Shown: positions 19,138 to 28,486, counted from the stretch's first letter. The stretch: DNA of 64,000 bases from an uncultured Helicobacter sp. (GCA_944326445.1 CALVDZ010000003.1:1-64000); one strand, 5' to 3'. The notes: generated by a model not told the origin, from the letters alone. A program made the numbers and translations.

Positions 19138-21501
19138 ATGAATAACGATGAACTTTTAGAGTTTCCTATGACTTTGCCTCTGCTCGTGCAAGATGAGCTT
19201 TTTATCTATCCGTTTATGATTTTGCCCATTTTTGTGAGCGATGAGGAGAATATCCGCGCCATTGACAAGGCGATGGAGAGCAAGGATATGGAGCAAAAGC
19301 GTATTTTTGTCTCGGTGGCAAAGGACGATGGGGGGTTTTATGATGTGGGAGTGATGGGGCATATTATGCGCAAAACCGCCGTGCCCGATGGGCGTATAAA
19401 AATCCTCTTCCAAGGCTTGTATAAGTGCAGGGTGCTTGATATTATGCAGCAAGATCCGCTAGAAGTGTGCATAGAGCGCATAGAATCTAAGCCCTATGAG
19501 GAAAATACCGCCAACGCGCTCCTAGAGATTTTGCGCGAAAAAGTCAAGGTGCTAGCCAATATGGCGCAGCATTTCCCACCTGACTTGCTCAAAGCCCTCG
19601 ATGAAAACCACGATCCCAATCGCATCGTGGATCTCGTGGCATCTGGGATTAGGCTCAAAAAAGATGTCGCCTACACGCTCTTTGCCAAAGACGATGTGCT
19701 AGAGCGGCTGGAGCTCATCATAGAATGCGTGATGGAGGAGATCCAAGCCCAAAAAATGCAAAAAGAGATAAAATCCAAAGTCCATAACAAAATGGAGCAA
19801 ATCAACAAAGAATATTTCCTAAAAGAGCAGCTAAAGCTTATCCAAAAAGAGCTAGGCGAGAATCCAAAAGATGAAGAGATAGAACGCTACACCCAAAAGC
19901 TAGAATCTCTGCGAGCACATATGAGCGAGGAAGCCTACAAGGAGATAAAAAAGCAAATCACGCGCCTAAGTCGTATGCACCAAGATAGTGCCGATGCGAA
20001 TTTGTTGCAAAATTATGTCGAGTGGTGCCTAGAAATCCCTTTTGGCAAGCTCGCACAAACCAAAATCAGCATAAAAAACCTCACTAGGCAGCTAGATTCT
20101 GATCATTACGCCCTGCAAAAGCCAAAGGAGCGGATTGTAGAATACTTCGCGGTGCGCGAGCTCGCACACAGGCGCAAGCAAGAGAGCAAAGATTCTAAGG
20201 GCACGATTTTGTGTTTTTATGGACCGCCGGGCGTGGGCAAGACAAGCCTCGCAAACTCCATCGCCAAAGCCGCTAAACGCGCGCTTGTGCGTATCGCGCT
20301 AGGTGGTATGGAAGATGTCAATGAGCTGCGTGGGCATAGGCGCACCTATATCGGAGCGATGCCCGGGCGTATCACACAAGGGCTTATCGAGGCAAAGGAA
20401 TTCAACCCCGTAATCGTGCTCGATGAGATAGACAAAGTCGGCAAGAGCTATCGTGGCGATCCCTCTAGCGTGCTACTAGAGATTTTGGATCCCGAGCAAA
20501 ATACCGCCTTTAGGGATTATTACACAAACTTCGATCTCGATCTCTCCCAAGTGATTTTTATCGCCACGGCAAACGATATAGGCGCGATCCCCCCTCCACT
20601 GCGCGATAGAATGGAGTTTATTGAGATCTCTAGCTACACGCCTCAAGAGAAGTTTGAAATCGCGCGCAAATACCTAATCCCCCAAGAGATCAAAAAACAC
20701 GCGCTCAAAAATACCGAGGTGGCTATCAGCACGGGCGCGCTTAAGGAGATCATCGAGAAATACACGCGAGAAGCGGGCGTGCGCAACCTCCGTCGGCAAA
20801 TCGCTAGCATAATGCGCAAGGTGGCTAAGGAGATCCTAAACAACGAGGGAGATTCTAAAATCACCATTGCGCAAAAAGATTTGCCCGCATACCTACACAA
20901 AAAGGTGTTTGAAATCTCTAGCGCGGATAAGAAAAATCAAGTCGGAGTTACCAACGGCTTGGCTTGGACGAGTGTGGGTGGCGATGTGCTAAAGATCGAG
21001 GCTATCAAGATTAAGGGCAAGGGGGAGCTCACGCTTACCGGCAGCCTTGGCGATGTGATGAAAGAATCTGCCAAAATCGCGCATTCTGTGGTAAAGACGC
21101 TTTTTGATACCAAATTTTTGCATAGCGCGGGACACAAGCAGGATCAGCAGATTTATAATAGCTATGATATACACCTGCATATCCCCGAGGGCGCGACGCC
21201 TAAAGACGGACCGAGTGCTGGCATCACGATGGCTTGCACGATTGCAAGTGTTTTGTCTAATCAATGCGTGGATAGTAGCGTGGCGATGACAGGGGAGCTC
21301 ACGCTAAGTGGGAGTGTGCTGCCCATAGGTGGGCTTAAAGAAAAGCTTATCGCCGCGCACAAAGCCGGGATAAAAAAGGCACTAATACCGATGAAAAACT
21401 ACCAACAGGATTTAGATGAGATTAGCCCGCACATTAAGGAGCAGATGGAGATAATCGGCGTGAGCACGATAAAAGAAGTGCTAAAGATCGCGCTTGTGTA
21501 G
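19138..21501 (+). CDS. lon: ATP-dependent protease Lon
   Basis: This 787-residue cytoplasmic AAA+ serine protease degrades misfolded and regulatory proteins. I prefer the ATG at 19138 over the TTG at 19132 because AAAAAGG then sits seven bases upstream. The N-terminal substrate domain (about 1-200) is followed by a coiled coil. The AAA module has Walker A GPPGVGKTSLA and Walker B VIVLDEIDK. The C-terminal protease domain has the catalytic serine in KDGPSAGITMA and the lysine in GGLKEKLIAAHKAGIKKA. It follows bamD closely and is probably cotranscribed with it. Confidence 0.97.
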   Translation: MNNDELLEFPMTLPLLVQDELFIYPFMILPIFVSDEENIRAIDKAMESKDMEQKRIFVSVAKDDGGFYDVGVMGHIMRKTAVPDGRIKILFQGLYKCRVLDIMQQDPLEVCIERIESKPYEENTANALLEILREKVKVLANMAQHFPPDLLKALDENHDPNRIVDLVASGIRLKKDVAYTLFAKDDVLERLELIIECVMEEIQAQKMQKEIKSKVHNKMEQINKEYFLKEQLKLIQKELGENPKDEEIERYTQKLESLRAHMSEEAYKEIKKQITRLSRMHQDSADANLLQNYVEWCLEIPFGKLAQTKISIKNLTRQLDSDHYALQKPKERIVEYFAVRELAHRRKQESKDSKGTILCFYGPPGVGKTSLANSIAKAAKRALVRIALGGMEDVNELRGHRRTYIGAMPGRITQGLIEAKEFNPVIVLDEIDKVGKSYRGDPSSVLLEILDPEQNTAFRDYYTNFDLDLSQVIFIATANDIGAIPPPLRDRMEFIEISSYTPQEKFEIARKYLIPQEIKKHALKNTEVAISTGALKEIIEKYTREAGVRNLRRQIASIMRKVAKEILNNEGDSKITIAQKDLPAYLHKKVFEISSADKKNQVGVTNGLAWTSVGGDVLKIEAIKIKGKGELTLTGSLGDVMKESAKIAHSVVKTLFDTKFLHSAGHKQDQQIYNSYDIHLHIPEGATPKDGPSAGITMACTIASVLSNQCVDSSVAMTGELTLSGSVLPIGGLKEKLIAAHKAGIKKALIPMKNYQQDLDEISPHIKEQMEIIGVSTIKEVLKIALV

Positions 21502-21989
21502 GGCAAAATAGGCGTATGCGGGGACTTAGATTCTGTGCATTTGGGATTGAGGATTCTAAAAATTTGCTTTGTGCGCAGTAAATGGCTCTTTTACTCGCGC
21601 TGCACTTGCTTAAGCCAAGCGGGTAGCTATCACGTGATGAGCACCCTTAGCACTTTTGGAGGCACTCACTTTGCACTGAAGACAACTCCTACCCCCGCCC
21701 GCCAAAACTCCCCAAGCCACACCACAACGCCTAAGTTTTGCTAGTGGTGGTAACCCTAAATAAAATCCACACCAAGCGAAGCAAAGCCAAGCACGGAATG
21801 TAAGAAAAACAGAATCTAGCGTAGGCTTAAACTCCAATTTGCTGCCTAAGATTCAAAGACAAAATCTAATCAATCAAAGCTCTTTTTGAATCTATTCCAA
21901 CAGATTGAGAATCTAAGCAATTTGCACAATCCACAACGCAAAAACCAAATCTCGTGCGTCAGCACCAATCGCCCCTCTCGCTTCTATCC
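21502..21989. other. 488-bp intergenic region without a recognisable gene
   Basis: This gap separates lon from the convergent glycosyltransferase gene. Short open frames exist on both strands, but none has a ribosome site or a recognisable product. It contains several AGATTCT/AGAATCT motifs. At 21928-21939 is AATCCACAACGC, the complement of the end motif (GGCGTTGTGGATT) of the long interspersed repeat described at 38, 46 and 50 kb. I see no tRNA and no convincing terminator. Confidence 0.45.
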
Positions 21990-23141
21990 TCACGATAGAA
22001 TCTGCTCCACGATGCACCTAATCTCTGCAGTGTTGCGCTGGGTGCTAAAAGTGTGGGCGAGCTCGTGGGCGCGCGCCTTGTGGGCTAGAATCTCCTCACG
22101 TGAGAGGGCAGCGAGCGCGCTAAGGAGCGAGTCTGTGCTAGATTCCCTCGCGCACACGCCACAGCACTGCGTAGAGACAAAGCGCGCAATCTCGCTAAGA
22201 GGCGTGGAGAGGATACAAAGCCGTGCTTGGAGGTATTCAAAAAGCTTGTTTGGCAGGCAGTGCTCGAGGTTAAAAGTCGTGGGGAAAAAGGGAATAAGCC
22301 CTATATCAAAGGCATTGGAAAAGGGCACGATAGATTCTAAGCGCACGGGGGGCAAAAATATGAGATTGCTCGGCGCGCGCTCCTTTAAGGAGCGGAAAAA
22401 CTCGGGCTGATTGCTTAGAGCCATCGCATAGAGGACATACCCGCTGGGGAGCTTGCGCGCGAGCTCGATGAGATTGGCACTGCTCCTATCAGGGCTCACA
22501 AAGCCGTGATAGAGGATTTTTATAGGAGTGTGCAGCGGCGTGGGCGTGAGGGCAAAAAACGGCGGCAGCGACAAAAACACCCTTGAGCGCACCCCAAAGC
22601 TCTCATAATACTTGCGCGCGATGCCCTCACTCACGCACAGCGCGCCATCTACTTGGGGCAGATACACCTCGCACAAATGCTGGAAAAATAGCCCAAAGCT
22701 CTCTAGCCACTCCTTACTATCCTCGTATTCTAGCGGGTAATACTCGCGCAAATCAATGAGCACCTTTGCCCCCCTGTGCTGCGTGCGGTATTGCAGTGCG
22801 AAGGGCAAAAGCGTGATATCCTCTACGATGAGTAGCTGCTGGGGTGGGAGGCTAGCGAGATACTCGCGGATAAGGAGGCGATTGGGGGTAAAGATGAGAT
22901 TCTCAAACGCGCCATTTTGGCAGTGGTTTTTAAGAATCTCATTTTGTGCGGGAGTGCGATCTTTGGCGGTTGGCATAGCGGGGAAGCTAAAGCACTGCAC
23001 GCCGTCTATGGGCGTGCATTCTTTGGCAATCACGCTAAGGGTGTGAATCTCGCGCAGCATAGCAATCAGCCGTGCGGGGCGCGGACGCCTACTCGCGTCA
23101 AAATCACACAAAATCGTGATATTAGCAGCCCTAGCAGCCAT
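21990..23141 (-). CDS. Glycosyltransferase (GT-B-like)
   Basis: The protein has 383 residues from the ATG at 23141, which overlaps the end of the pseudopilin-like gene; an in-frame ATG at 23177 would give a longer overlap. The N-terminus (ITILCDFDASRRPRPARLIAML) and the middle (DGALCVSEGIARKYYESFGV...SLPPFF) are typical of the two-domain GT-B fold. The C-terminal half contains GLIPFFPTTFNLEHCLPNKLFEYLQARL, the nucleotide-sugar binding region with its E..Q-type end. It probably adds a sugar to LPS, a glycolipid or a surface protein. It is last in a three-gene operon with a GT-C-like membrane protein. Donor and acceptor cannot be read from the sequence. Confidence 0.78.
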   Translation of the reverse strand: MAARAANITILCDFDASRRPRPARLIAMLREIHTLSVIAKECTPIDGVQCFSFPAMPTAKDRTPAQNEILKNHCQNGAFENLIFTPNRLLIREYLASLPPQQLLIVEDITLLPFALQYRTQHRGAKVLIDLREYYPLEYEDSKEWLESFGLFFQHLCEVYLPQVDGALCVSEGIARKYYESFGVRSRVFLSLPPFFALTPTPLHTPIKILYHGFVSPDRSSANLIELARKLPSGYVLYAMALSNQPEFFRSLKERAPSNLIFLPPVRLESIVPFSNAFDIGLIPFFPTTFNLEHCLPNKLFEYLQARLCILSTPLSEIARFVSTQCCGVCARESSTDSLLSALAALSREEILAHKARAHELAHTFSTQRNTAEIRCIVEQILS

Positions 23142-23835
23142 TGAGAGAGCCCAGAATCTTGCCCTGTGGCAGGACACACACGGATTTGCTCACGCCTTTT
23201 TTGCTAAGGCGCACTTCATACGCTCCCCTCACTCCATGCGCGCCCTGCAGCTCTAGCGGGACTTTGGCGCAATACACAAAGCCCAAGTGATCGAAATACA
23301 CTCGCCCGCTCTCGCGCTCCCCGCACCCGCTAGGCGAGAAAATCTCCATACTCTCAAGCCCGAGATTCTCCCCTAGGCGCGCGTGTATGGAGAGATTGTT
23401 TTTGCAATCAAAAGATGTGTTGGTGTTGTTATACCCGCTGATACACTGCCGCGCGCCATCCATAGCGATGATATCCCCCGCCATAGGGCGCGAGTCAAAG
23501 TCCGTGCTGAGAGAATCTCTAGGCGTATCGATATAAAGCGAGAAGCTAGAGGTCGCATACATCTTGCCTGTGTGGAGCTGCACCTGCCACAGGGCGTTTT
23601 TGGAATGCGCGATGAGCTTGCGCACATTGATAGAGGGATAGCGCACAGACACAGAATCTAGCTGGGCGGTATGCGTGAAATGCCTCTCATCGGTAAGGGC
23701 GAGAATCTGCGCGTTTTGCAGCTGGTGTAGCAGCGTGCGCTGCGCGATAAAAAGGCTTTGGTTTTGGCTTGGGAGACTAAAGGCAAAGGCGATGGCTAGG
23801 AGCACAAAGGCTAGCAGGAGCTCGAGCAGATTCAC
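23131..23835 (-). CDS. Leaderless pseudopilin-like protein (GspH/FimT type)
   Basis: This 234-residue protein starts at a GTG overlapping the previous gene's TAG. Its N-terminus, MNLLELLLAFVLLAIAFAF, looks like a mature type IV pilin helix with glutamate at position 5. No positively charged leader or Gly(-1) precedes it, because an in-frame stop lies only three codons upstream of the start. The C-terminal domain (about 40-234), with ESGRVYFDHLGFVYC and several cysteines, resembles GspH/FimT minor pseudopilins. It may serve the secretion/DNA-uptake operon at 0.2-6.6 kb, as dispersed pseudopilins do in Campylobacter. It sits between two glycosyltransferase-type genes. Confidence 0.7.
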   Translation of the reverse strand: MNLLELLLAFVLLAIAFAFSLPSQNQSLFIAQRTLLHQLQNAQILALTDERHFTHTAQLDSVSVRYPSINVRKLIAHSKNALWQVQLHTGKMYATSSFSLYIDTPRDSLSTDFDSRPMAGDIIAMDGARQCISGYNNTNTSFDCKNNLSIHARLGENLGLESMEIFSPSGCGERESGRVYFDHLGFVYCAKVPLELQGAHGVRGAYEVRLSKKGVSKSVCVLPQGKILGSLNGC

Positions 23836-25040
23836 TATTGCTGCCTATGTGAGGGCTTTTTAGAATCTTGGATAATCTCATAGCGCGCGATTGTCCTGCC
23901 TAGGTATTCTAGGCTCACATCATAGTGCGCCAAATCCCGTGCCGGGCGCAAAACTCTAGGAGAATCGTTGCTAATGCCATAAAAGCGCAGTTGGAGCTCG
24001 AGGCGTTTGTCTTGGGCTTGGATCGCGCTAATGCCCATAGCTTTTAGCTTGTGGGCTAAGTCCTTGCCATAATAATACGACTTGGCAAAGTGGCTTTTCA
24101 CTCCAAGCAAGTAGGCGAGTTTATTAGCATAGAGCACGCTTGTCTGTGCGCAGGCTAGGGCTATGATACACACTAATCTCGCGACATAGCCCTTGCGGAA
24201 TTGGGGCAGCCGCACGCGTATATCGCTCATAAAGCGATTGATAAGCACCGGTAGCCCCACCACACTCATCGGGATAAGCGTGTGTATATCGACTTTTTGG
24301 CGTAGCGAGAGGATGAGCACAAACACAATCGCGCTCAAACTCACATAGCTCATAAACTCATCATAACGCCTGATAGAGTAGATGAGCGAGTAGATATAAT
24401 ACGCAAGCAAAAGCGGCGAGAACAAAAAGATAAGCCCGCCTAGCGTATCTAAAAAATAGCTCTGTGGGTGCCCGCTGACACTGATCCCAAAGAGATTCAT
24501 ATTTATCGCAAAGCAAATGAGTGCAAACACCATATAGCGCGTGTTTTTGTGGTGCAATGCGTAAAAAAACATACCCAAAAGCAGCACGCTGCACCCAGCG
24601 TCCAAAAACACGCTGATAGATGGGAGGAGGTAGGCATTGCGCCTAAAGCGGATCTGCCAATACACGCACATCAGCGCGATAGTCATTATGATCGTGGATT
24701 TGGACACAAGGACTGAGTTAAACACCACGCCGGGCAGTATCATAAAGGCAAGAACGCACAGCAGGCTATCGATGGGCTTTTTGAAGTAGATTCTAGAGAT
24801 GGCATACATCAGGCAGACATTGAGCGTGTGCAGTGCCAAAAACGGGGCGCGCAGCGCGAGATCATCGCGCCCAAGGTGCTCATAGCTAAAGCGCGCTAGA
24901 GCAAAAAGCCAGCTTTTGTCATAAAAAAATCCAAAGGCTTCTGTGTGGTGGATACTCATCTCGCTGATATTAAAGAGCAAGCTCGCAATATGCGCGATGA
25001 GGAGGAGGACAAAGAGAAAAGTCGTGCCTAGAGTTCGCAT
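23835..25040 (-). CDS. Polytopic membrane protein, GT-C/ArnT-like glycosyltransferase candidate
   Basis: This 401-residue protein has about ten membrane segments and a soluble C-terminal tail (about 320-401). The first periplasmic loop contains an acidic site (SIHHTEAFGFF) and is followed by LGRDDLALRAPFLALHTLNV. That resembles the loop and second helix of family 39/ArnT enzymes, which use polyprenyl-phosphate sugars at the periplasmic face. The match is by pattern only. It leads a tight operon: its stop overlaps the pseudopilin-like start, which in turn overlaps the glycosyltransferase. Glycosylation of an envelope component, perhaps the pilin-like protein, is a guess. Confidence 0.55.
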   Translation of the reverse strand: MRTLGTTFLFVLLLIAHIASLLFNISEMSIHHTEAFGFFYDKSWLFALARFSYEHLGRDDLALRAPFLALHTLNVCLMYAISRIYFKKPIDSLLCVLAFMILPGVVFNSVLVSKSTIIMTIALMCVYWQIRFRRNAYLLPSISVFLDAGCSVLLLGMFFYALHHKNTRYMVFALICFAINMNLFGISVSGHPQSYFLDTLGGLIFLFSPLLLAYYIYSLIYSIRRYDEFMSYVSLSAIVFVLILSLRQKVDIHTLIPMSVVGLPVLINRFMSDIRVRLPQFRKGYVARLVCIIALACAQTSVLYANKLAYLLGVKSHFAKSYYYGKDLAHKLKAMGISAIQAQDKRLELQLRFYGISNDSPRVLRPARDLAHYDVSLEYLGRTIARYEIIQDSKKPSHRQQ

Positions 25041-25211
25041 AGGAGCCTTTGTGGTTTTTTGCGCTGATTATAGCATAGGTTGTCTTGTGTGCGGGTTTGG
25101 GTAGGCTTTGGTGTGTGAGGTGGCTATGAAGAGAGCGCAAAAGCCAAGGGGCTTTAGAAATTGAGCGCTAGCCAAAGCGCGTAAGCAAATCGTTATTATG
25201 TTAAAATCCCG

Positions 25212-25273
25212 CTTGTCTTATAGAATCTCGACAAACGCCAAACCGCGTTCCTGACGTGCCGACACTAAACAAT
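25212..25273. repeat. Short intergenic repeat, copy 1 (second copy 38721-38790)
   Basis: The sequence TATAGAATCT, then CAAACGCC, then CCGCGTTCC, then ACACTAA recurs in the same order and orientation at 38721-38790, with mismatches between. Both copies are intergenic and include the AGAATCT 7-mer. I know of no named family for it. Confidence 0.5.
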
Positions 25274-25281
25274 CACAGAAT

Positions 25282-26712
25282 CTATTCTTTACTTAAAGCG
25301 AGCACCTCTTTTGTCTGCACTGCGATGGGTATGTCTCGCTTAGCTCCCCACATATCGTGGCAATAATCACACGCCTTGAAATACTCCTGTGTGTAAAATC
25401 GCCTAAAATCCGCCTTGCTCGTGTGTGAATCTAGCGTGATAAAATCCCCCTCAAACTCCTCTAAGCCTTTGAGCCTCGAGAGCGAACTAGCGATGGGGCA
25501 GATAAAGATATGCCCAAAAGCGGCGTGGGTGCGTGCAGTCTCTGCGGTGCTTGTAGTGCTCGCGGCGCTTGTGGCATTTGTGCGTGTGGTATGTGCGGCG
25601 TTTGCAGCATCCATAATGTCCGTGTGTTTAGAATCTAGCGTATCGCTTGGCGCGCTAGAAACGCGATTTGGCATTTTGCTAGATTCTGTATTTTGGGATT
25701 TTGGCTCTGCATTCTTTGCAGACATGCTCAAATCGCTATCTTCTAAGCTGTGTAATTGCCCCCCCCCCGGATAAGGTTTGAGCGCAAAGCTCTCATTGCT
25801 CATCACGCTCACGCACGCCATCATACACGCCTTGAAATTTTTGATAATCCCCTCTTTGTCGCGTCCGCGCTTATAGATTTTTCCCGGATCAAACCAACTA
25901 CTGCCCTCACTCTGCCATAGGATATGGTGCGCTATCCTGCGCTCTGTAAGTGCCTGTGCAATCTCATTTATCTTTAACTTGACTTTGAGATTTGGCGAGG
26001 TGGAGTAGTCGCTGATACTCACCCAACTCTTTTGCGAGCGTGCCAAAACCTCTAACAGCGCAGAATCTGGCATAATCGTGCCGTTGGTTACAATATCAAA
26101 CATTTTGACTTTTTGCTCCCGCTCTAGGGCTTGTGCCACTTTGGCAATGTCTTTAAAGAGCAGCGGCTCCCCACCGATGATACGCACATACGCCACACTA
26201 TCTACCACCCTGCACAAAGCCTCTAATGTCTCTAAAATCTTCTCCAAACTGCAAGTGTAGGCGTTTTTGGTATCAAAATATTGCATAAGGTTATTGCAAG
26301 ATTCACACCGCAGGGAGCAGCGCGTGGTGAGCACTAGCTCGAAGTAGGGTATGTCGATTTTGCCTAATTTGTAGCGCAAAAACACATAGGGGCGCAGCAG
26401 CATCGCCCCCACAGGCAGGTTTTGGACAAACGCAAGCCACACCCTATGCACCACAAAAACAGGCAAGAGGTGGTATGCCCTCTCTCCTTGTATGCGCTTG
26501 CGATATTGCGCGTGGGCGTAGGATTTACGGATTTTAGCCTTATAGCTCTCTGTTAGAGTGAGTATGGTGATAACTTTGCGCACCACCAGCAGGAGCGCAA
26601 ATCGCAAGCTTTTAGATTCTAAAAAACTCTTTTTATAATCCTTACGCAAAAAGTTTTGCCACAGGGCGTTTGCGTTGCGCTTAAAGTAGCGTTTTTTTAG
26701 CATTGTGTTCAT
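25282..26712 (-). CDS. Radical SAM protein with an in-frame poly-G/low-complexity insertion
   Basis: This 476-residue protein carries the radical SAM cluster motif CSLRCESC (CX3CX2C) and RIIGGEPLLF, with further cysteines near the C-terminus (KACDYC) suggesting a SPASM-like auxiliary cluster. About residues 310-400 form a low-complexity insert (GGGQLHSLED, then Ser/Thr/Ala-rich sequence) starting at a run of ten C on the plus strand, 25759-25768. With ten bases the frame is open throughout. The insert separates the core from the cysteine-rich tail. It overlaps the GT8 gene upstream (TAATG) and probably acts in surface-glycan or peptide modification. The substrate is unknown. Confidence 0.75.
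   Translation of the reverse strand: MNTMLKKRYFKRNANALWQNFLRKDYKKSFLESKSLRFALLLVVRKVITILTLTESYKAKIRKSYAHAQYRKRIQGERAYHLLPVFVVHRVWLAFVQNLPVGAMLLRPYVFLRYKLGKIDIPYFELVLTTRCSLRCESCNNLMQYFDTKNAYTCSLEKILETLEALCRVVDSVAYVRIIGGEPLLFKDIAKVAQALEREQKVKMFDIVTNGTIMPDSALLEVLARSQKSWVSISDYSTSPNLKVKLKINEIAQALTERRIAHHILWQSEGSSWFDPGKIYKRGRDKEGIIKNFKACMMACVSVMSNESFALKPYPGGGQLHSLEDSDLSMSAKNAEPKSQNTESSKMPNRVSSAPSDTLDSKHTDIMDAANAAHTTRTNATSAASTTSTAETARTHAAFGHIFICPIASSLSRLKGLEEFEGDFITLDSHTSKADFRRFYTQEYFKACDYCHDMWGAKRDIPIAVQTKEVLALSKE
25759..25768. repeat. C10 (poly-G on the coding strand) tract in the radical SAM gene
   Basis: Ten consecutive C lie inside the coding region, followed on the minus strand by AATTACACAGCTTAGAAGAT. 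The same 20 bases follow the tract in the neighbouring GT8 gene. The length seen here keeps the reading frame open. Homopolymer tracts of this length are a known cause of phase variation in Helicobacter and Campylobacter. Confidence 0.85.
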
Positions 26713-27916
26713 TATTTTCTCCTTTTTAGTAAGTGTTTGAGCTTGCGCGCTAGTGGGTAGAGCGCGGGGGCATAGGCTTTGGTGTATGCACTAAGCGTGA
26801 TATTAGCAGAGCGTTTTACATAAGGCAGCAAAATCTCTAGATAAAACACATTTTTGCGCGCTATGCGCCACCAATGCTTGTGGTAGGGGTTTTGGACAAA
26901 CTTTGGCTTAACTCTTAGTTTGCCACTATCTTTTGGCGCGAAGTTTAGCTTCTCCCATGGCTTGTAGCCCCCTAGCATATGCACGATAGCGGGATTGTGC
27001 AGTGCGTGCGTGAATGTCTCTAGGCTATACGCGCAGGGCAAAACCTCAATCCCATTGCGCTCATACCTCTGCGCCGCGCCCTCAAAGTCTAGGCGCGAGG
27101 GGTGGAGCCATTGGAGATTCCACCTCAAGGCTAGAGTGTGGATCTCGCCCCTAAAGAGGAAATTGACAAAATCCTGATCGGCGGCACCTGTGTAGGCAAA
27201 GCTCTGAATCTGCGTGAAATCCTTGGTGCGCCATTTGGGCAAGTCAATAAGCAGCACGCCGGAGTTGTGATACTCCTGCGCATTTACTAGCCCATCACAC
27301 ACGATAGCCACATCGGCGGATACATTGCGCACCGCTCCTATCGCCCTGCCCTCTAAGTCGCTCATAAAAAGCGCGCGGATATCATCAAGCACGAGCGTAT
27401 CGACATCGAGATACACGCAACGCGCGATGGTGGGATCGAGCACCTCGCCGATTTTTAGGCGGAAATACGCGCACCAATTCGCCCCCGCCTCGCCCCAAGG
27501 CGTGAGATTGCTAAACTCCTCTTGGCTTAGGGGGTGGAGCGCGATAGCACAGGGGTAGATGGCATTGAGATGGGATTCTAAAATGCGGAGTTTGTGCTTG
27601 GTGCTAGGGCGTAGGGTATCGCACAGGAGGTGGAAGCTCACAGGAAGTGCGGGGAGGGTGCTAGATTGTGTATTGCGGGAATTTGGGGTTGTGGGGTTTG
27701 TAGAGGTGGCTAGATTTTTATCTTCTAAGCTGTGTAATTCCCCCCCCCCCCGAGCTTGGATTTATCGGACTTGGATTTGCTGAGCTTAGATTCACTCGCG
27801 TGCTCGCTAGAGGCAATGGCGGCGATGATACTTTGCATAGTTACTGCCGCGTATTTGGCGTAGTTGTCATCGCAGCCAAAGACGATGTGATAGCTTAAGT
27901 CGGTGAAGTGGTGCAT
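26712..27916 (-). pseudogene. GT8-family glycosyltransferase, phase-OFF at a poly-G tract
   Basis: Two adjacent frames make one gene. The N-terminal part (27916 to the tract) begins MHHFTDLSYHIVFGCDDNYAKYA, in pieces typical of GT8 enzymes, and ends at GGGGNYTA-stop. The rest, open from the tract to 26712, has CVYLDVDTLVLDD with the DxD metal site and YHNSGVLLIDLPKW. A run of eleven G separates the frames; nine or twelve G would join them into a protein of about 400 residues, with a GELHSLED linker after the glycines. The downstream part alone could start at a GTG at 27641 but would lack the nucleotide-binding N-terminus. Probable role: variable LPS or surface glycan. Confidence 0.85.
27740..27750. 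repeat. C11 (poly-G on the coding strand) tract in the GT8 gene
   Basis: Eleven consecutive C place the two halves of the glycosyltransferase in different frames. By frame arithmetic (codon phase 27916 versus 27641), adding one base or losing two restores a single reading frame. The flank matches the radical SAM tract. Confidence 0.88.
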
Positions 27917-27976
27917 AGGAAGCCTTTACAAAGTGGATTAGAGGGCGCATTATAGCAGAGATTGGGGGGATAAGGG

Positions 27977-28486
27977 CTAGGGATTTTTGTGGAATTCTAG
28001 CTTTTTGCTAAGCCCTAGGGCGTTGTTGGTGTATTTGGCATAGAGGATCTCTAGCGCATAGAGCTCGCCCGCCCCAAGGCGCGCAAAGGGAAAGCGCGCG
28101 TAGTAAATCTCGCCTTGGGCTTGTGTGGCGAGGGAAAATCTCGCTTGGATTTGCAGTCCTTTTATCTTAGCGATTTTTAGCGTGTTAGTGGCGATAGTCG
28201 CGCTGACATTGGGATAGCGCGTGGCTAGCTGTATATGGCGCGTGTGCGGCTCGCTTTTAAACACAAGCGCGATATTTGCCTCGTCAAAGGCATAAAAGCA
28301 ATTTGCGCTATGAATCCATACAGAATCTAGCGTGATAGAATCTCGTGTGGGAGAATCTGATGCGCTAGATTCTAGCGCGCACGGCTCGCGTAGGGCTTGT
28401 GAATCTAGCAAATCATAGCGGGGCTCAAGGACGCTTAGGGCTAATAAATGCTCAGCGTGCAAAAACTCTCTCATCGCTTGGTGCAT
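27977..28486 (-). CDS. PNPOx-like split-barrel protein (YhbP-like)
   Basis: This 169-residue protein has the pattern CFYAFDEANIALVFKSEPHTRH followed by YPNVSATIA and IKGLQIQARFS. This is characteristic of the pyridoxamine-5'-phosphate-oxidase-like flavin/haem-binding split barrel, as in YhbP-type proteins. Residues about 30-60 form a Ser/Asp/Leu-rich insert (SSASDSPTRDS) built partly from AGATTCT motifs and not expected in the family. Substrate and cofactor cannot be told. It is separated from the GT8 gene by 60 bases on the same strand. Confidence 0.65.
   Translation of the reverse strand: MHQAMREFLHAEHLLALSVLEPRYDLLDSQALREPCALESSASDSPTRDSITLDSVWIHSANCFYAFDEANIALVFKSEPHTRHIQLATRYPNVSATIATNTLKIAKIKGLQIQARFSLATQAQGEIYYARFPFARLGAGELYALEILYAKYTNNALGLSKKLEFHKNP

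Noticed and set aside
21886..22410. 174-codon open frame on the plus strand opposite the glycosyltransferase
   Set aside because: It overlaps almost entirely with the minus-strand glycosyltransferase, shows no domain and has no ribosome site.
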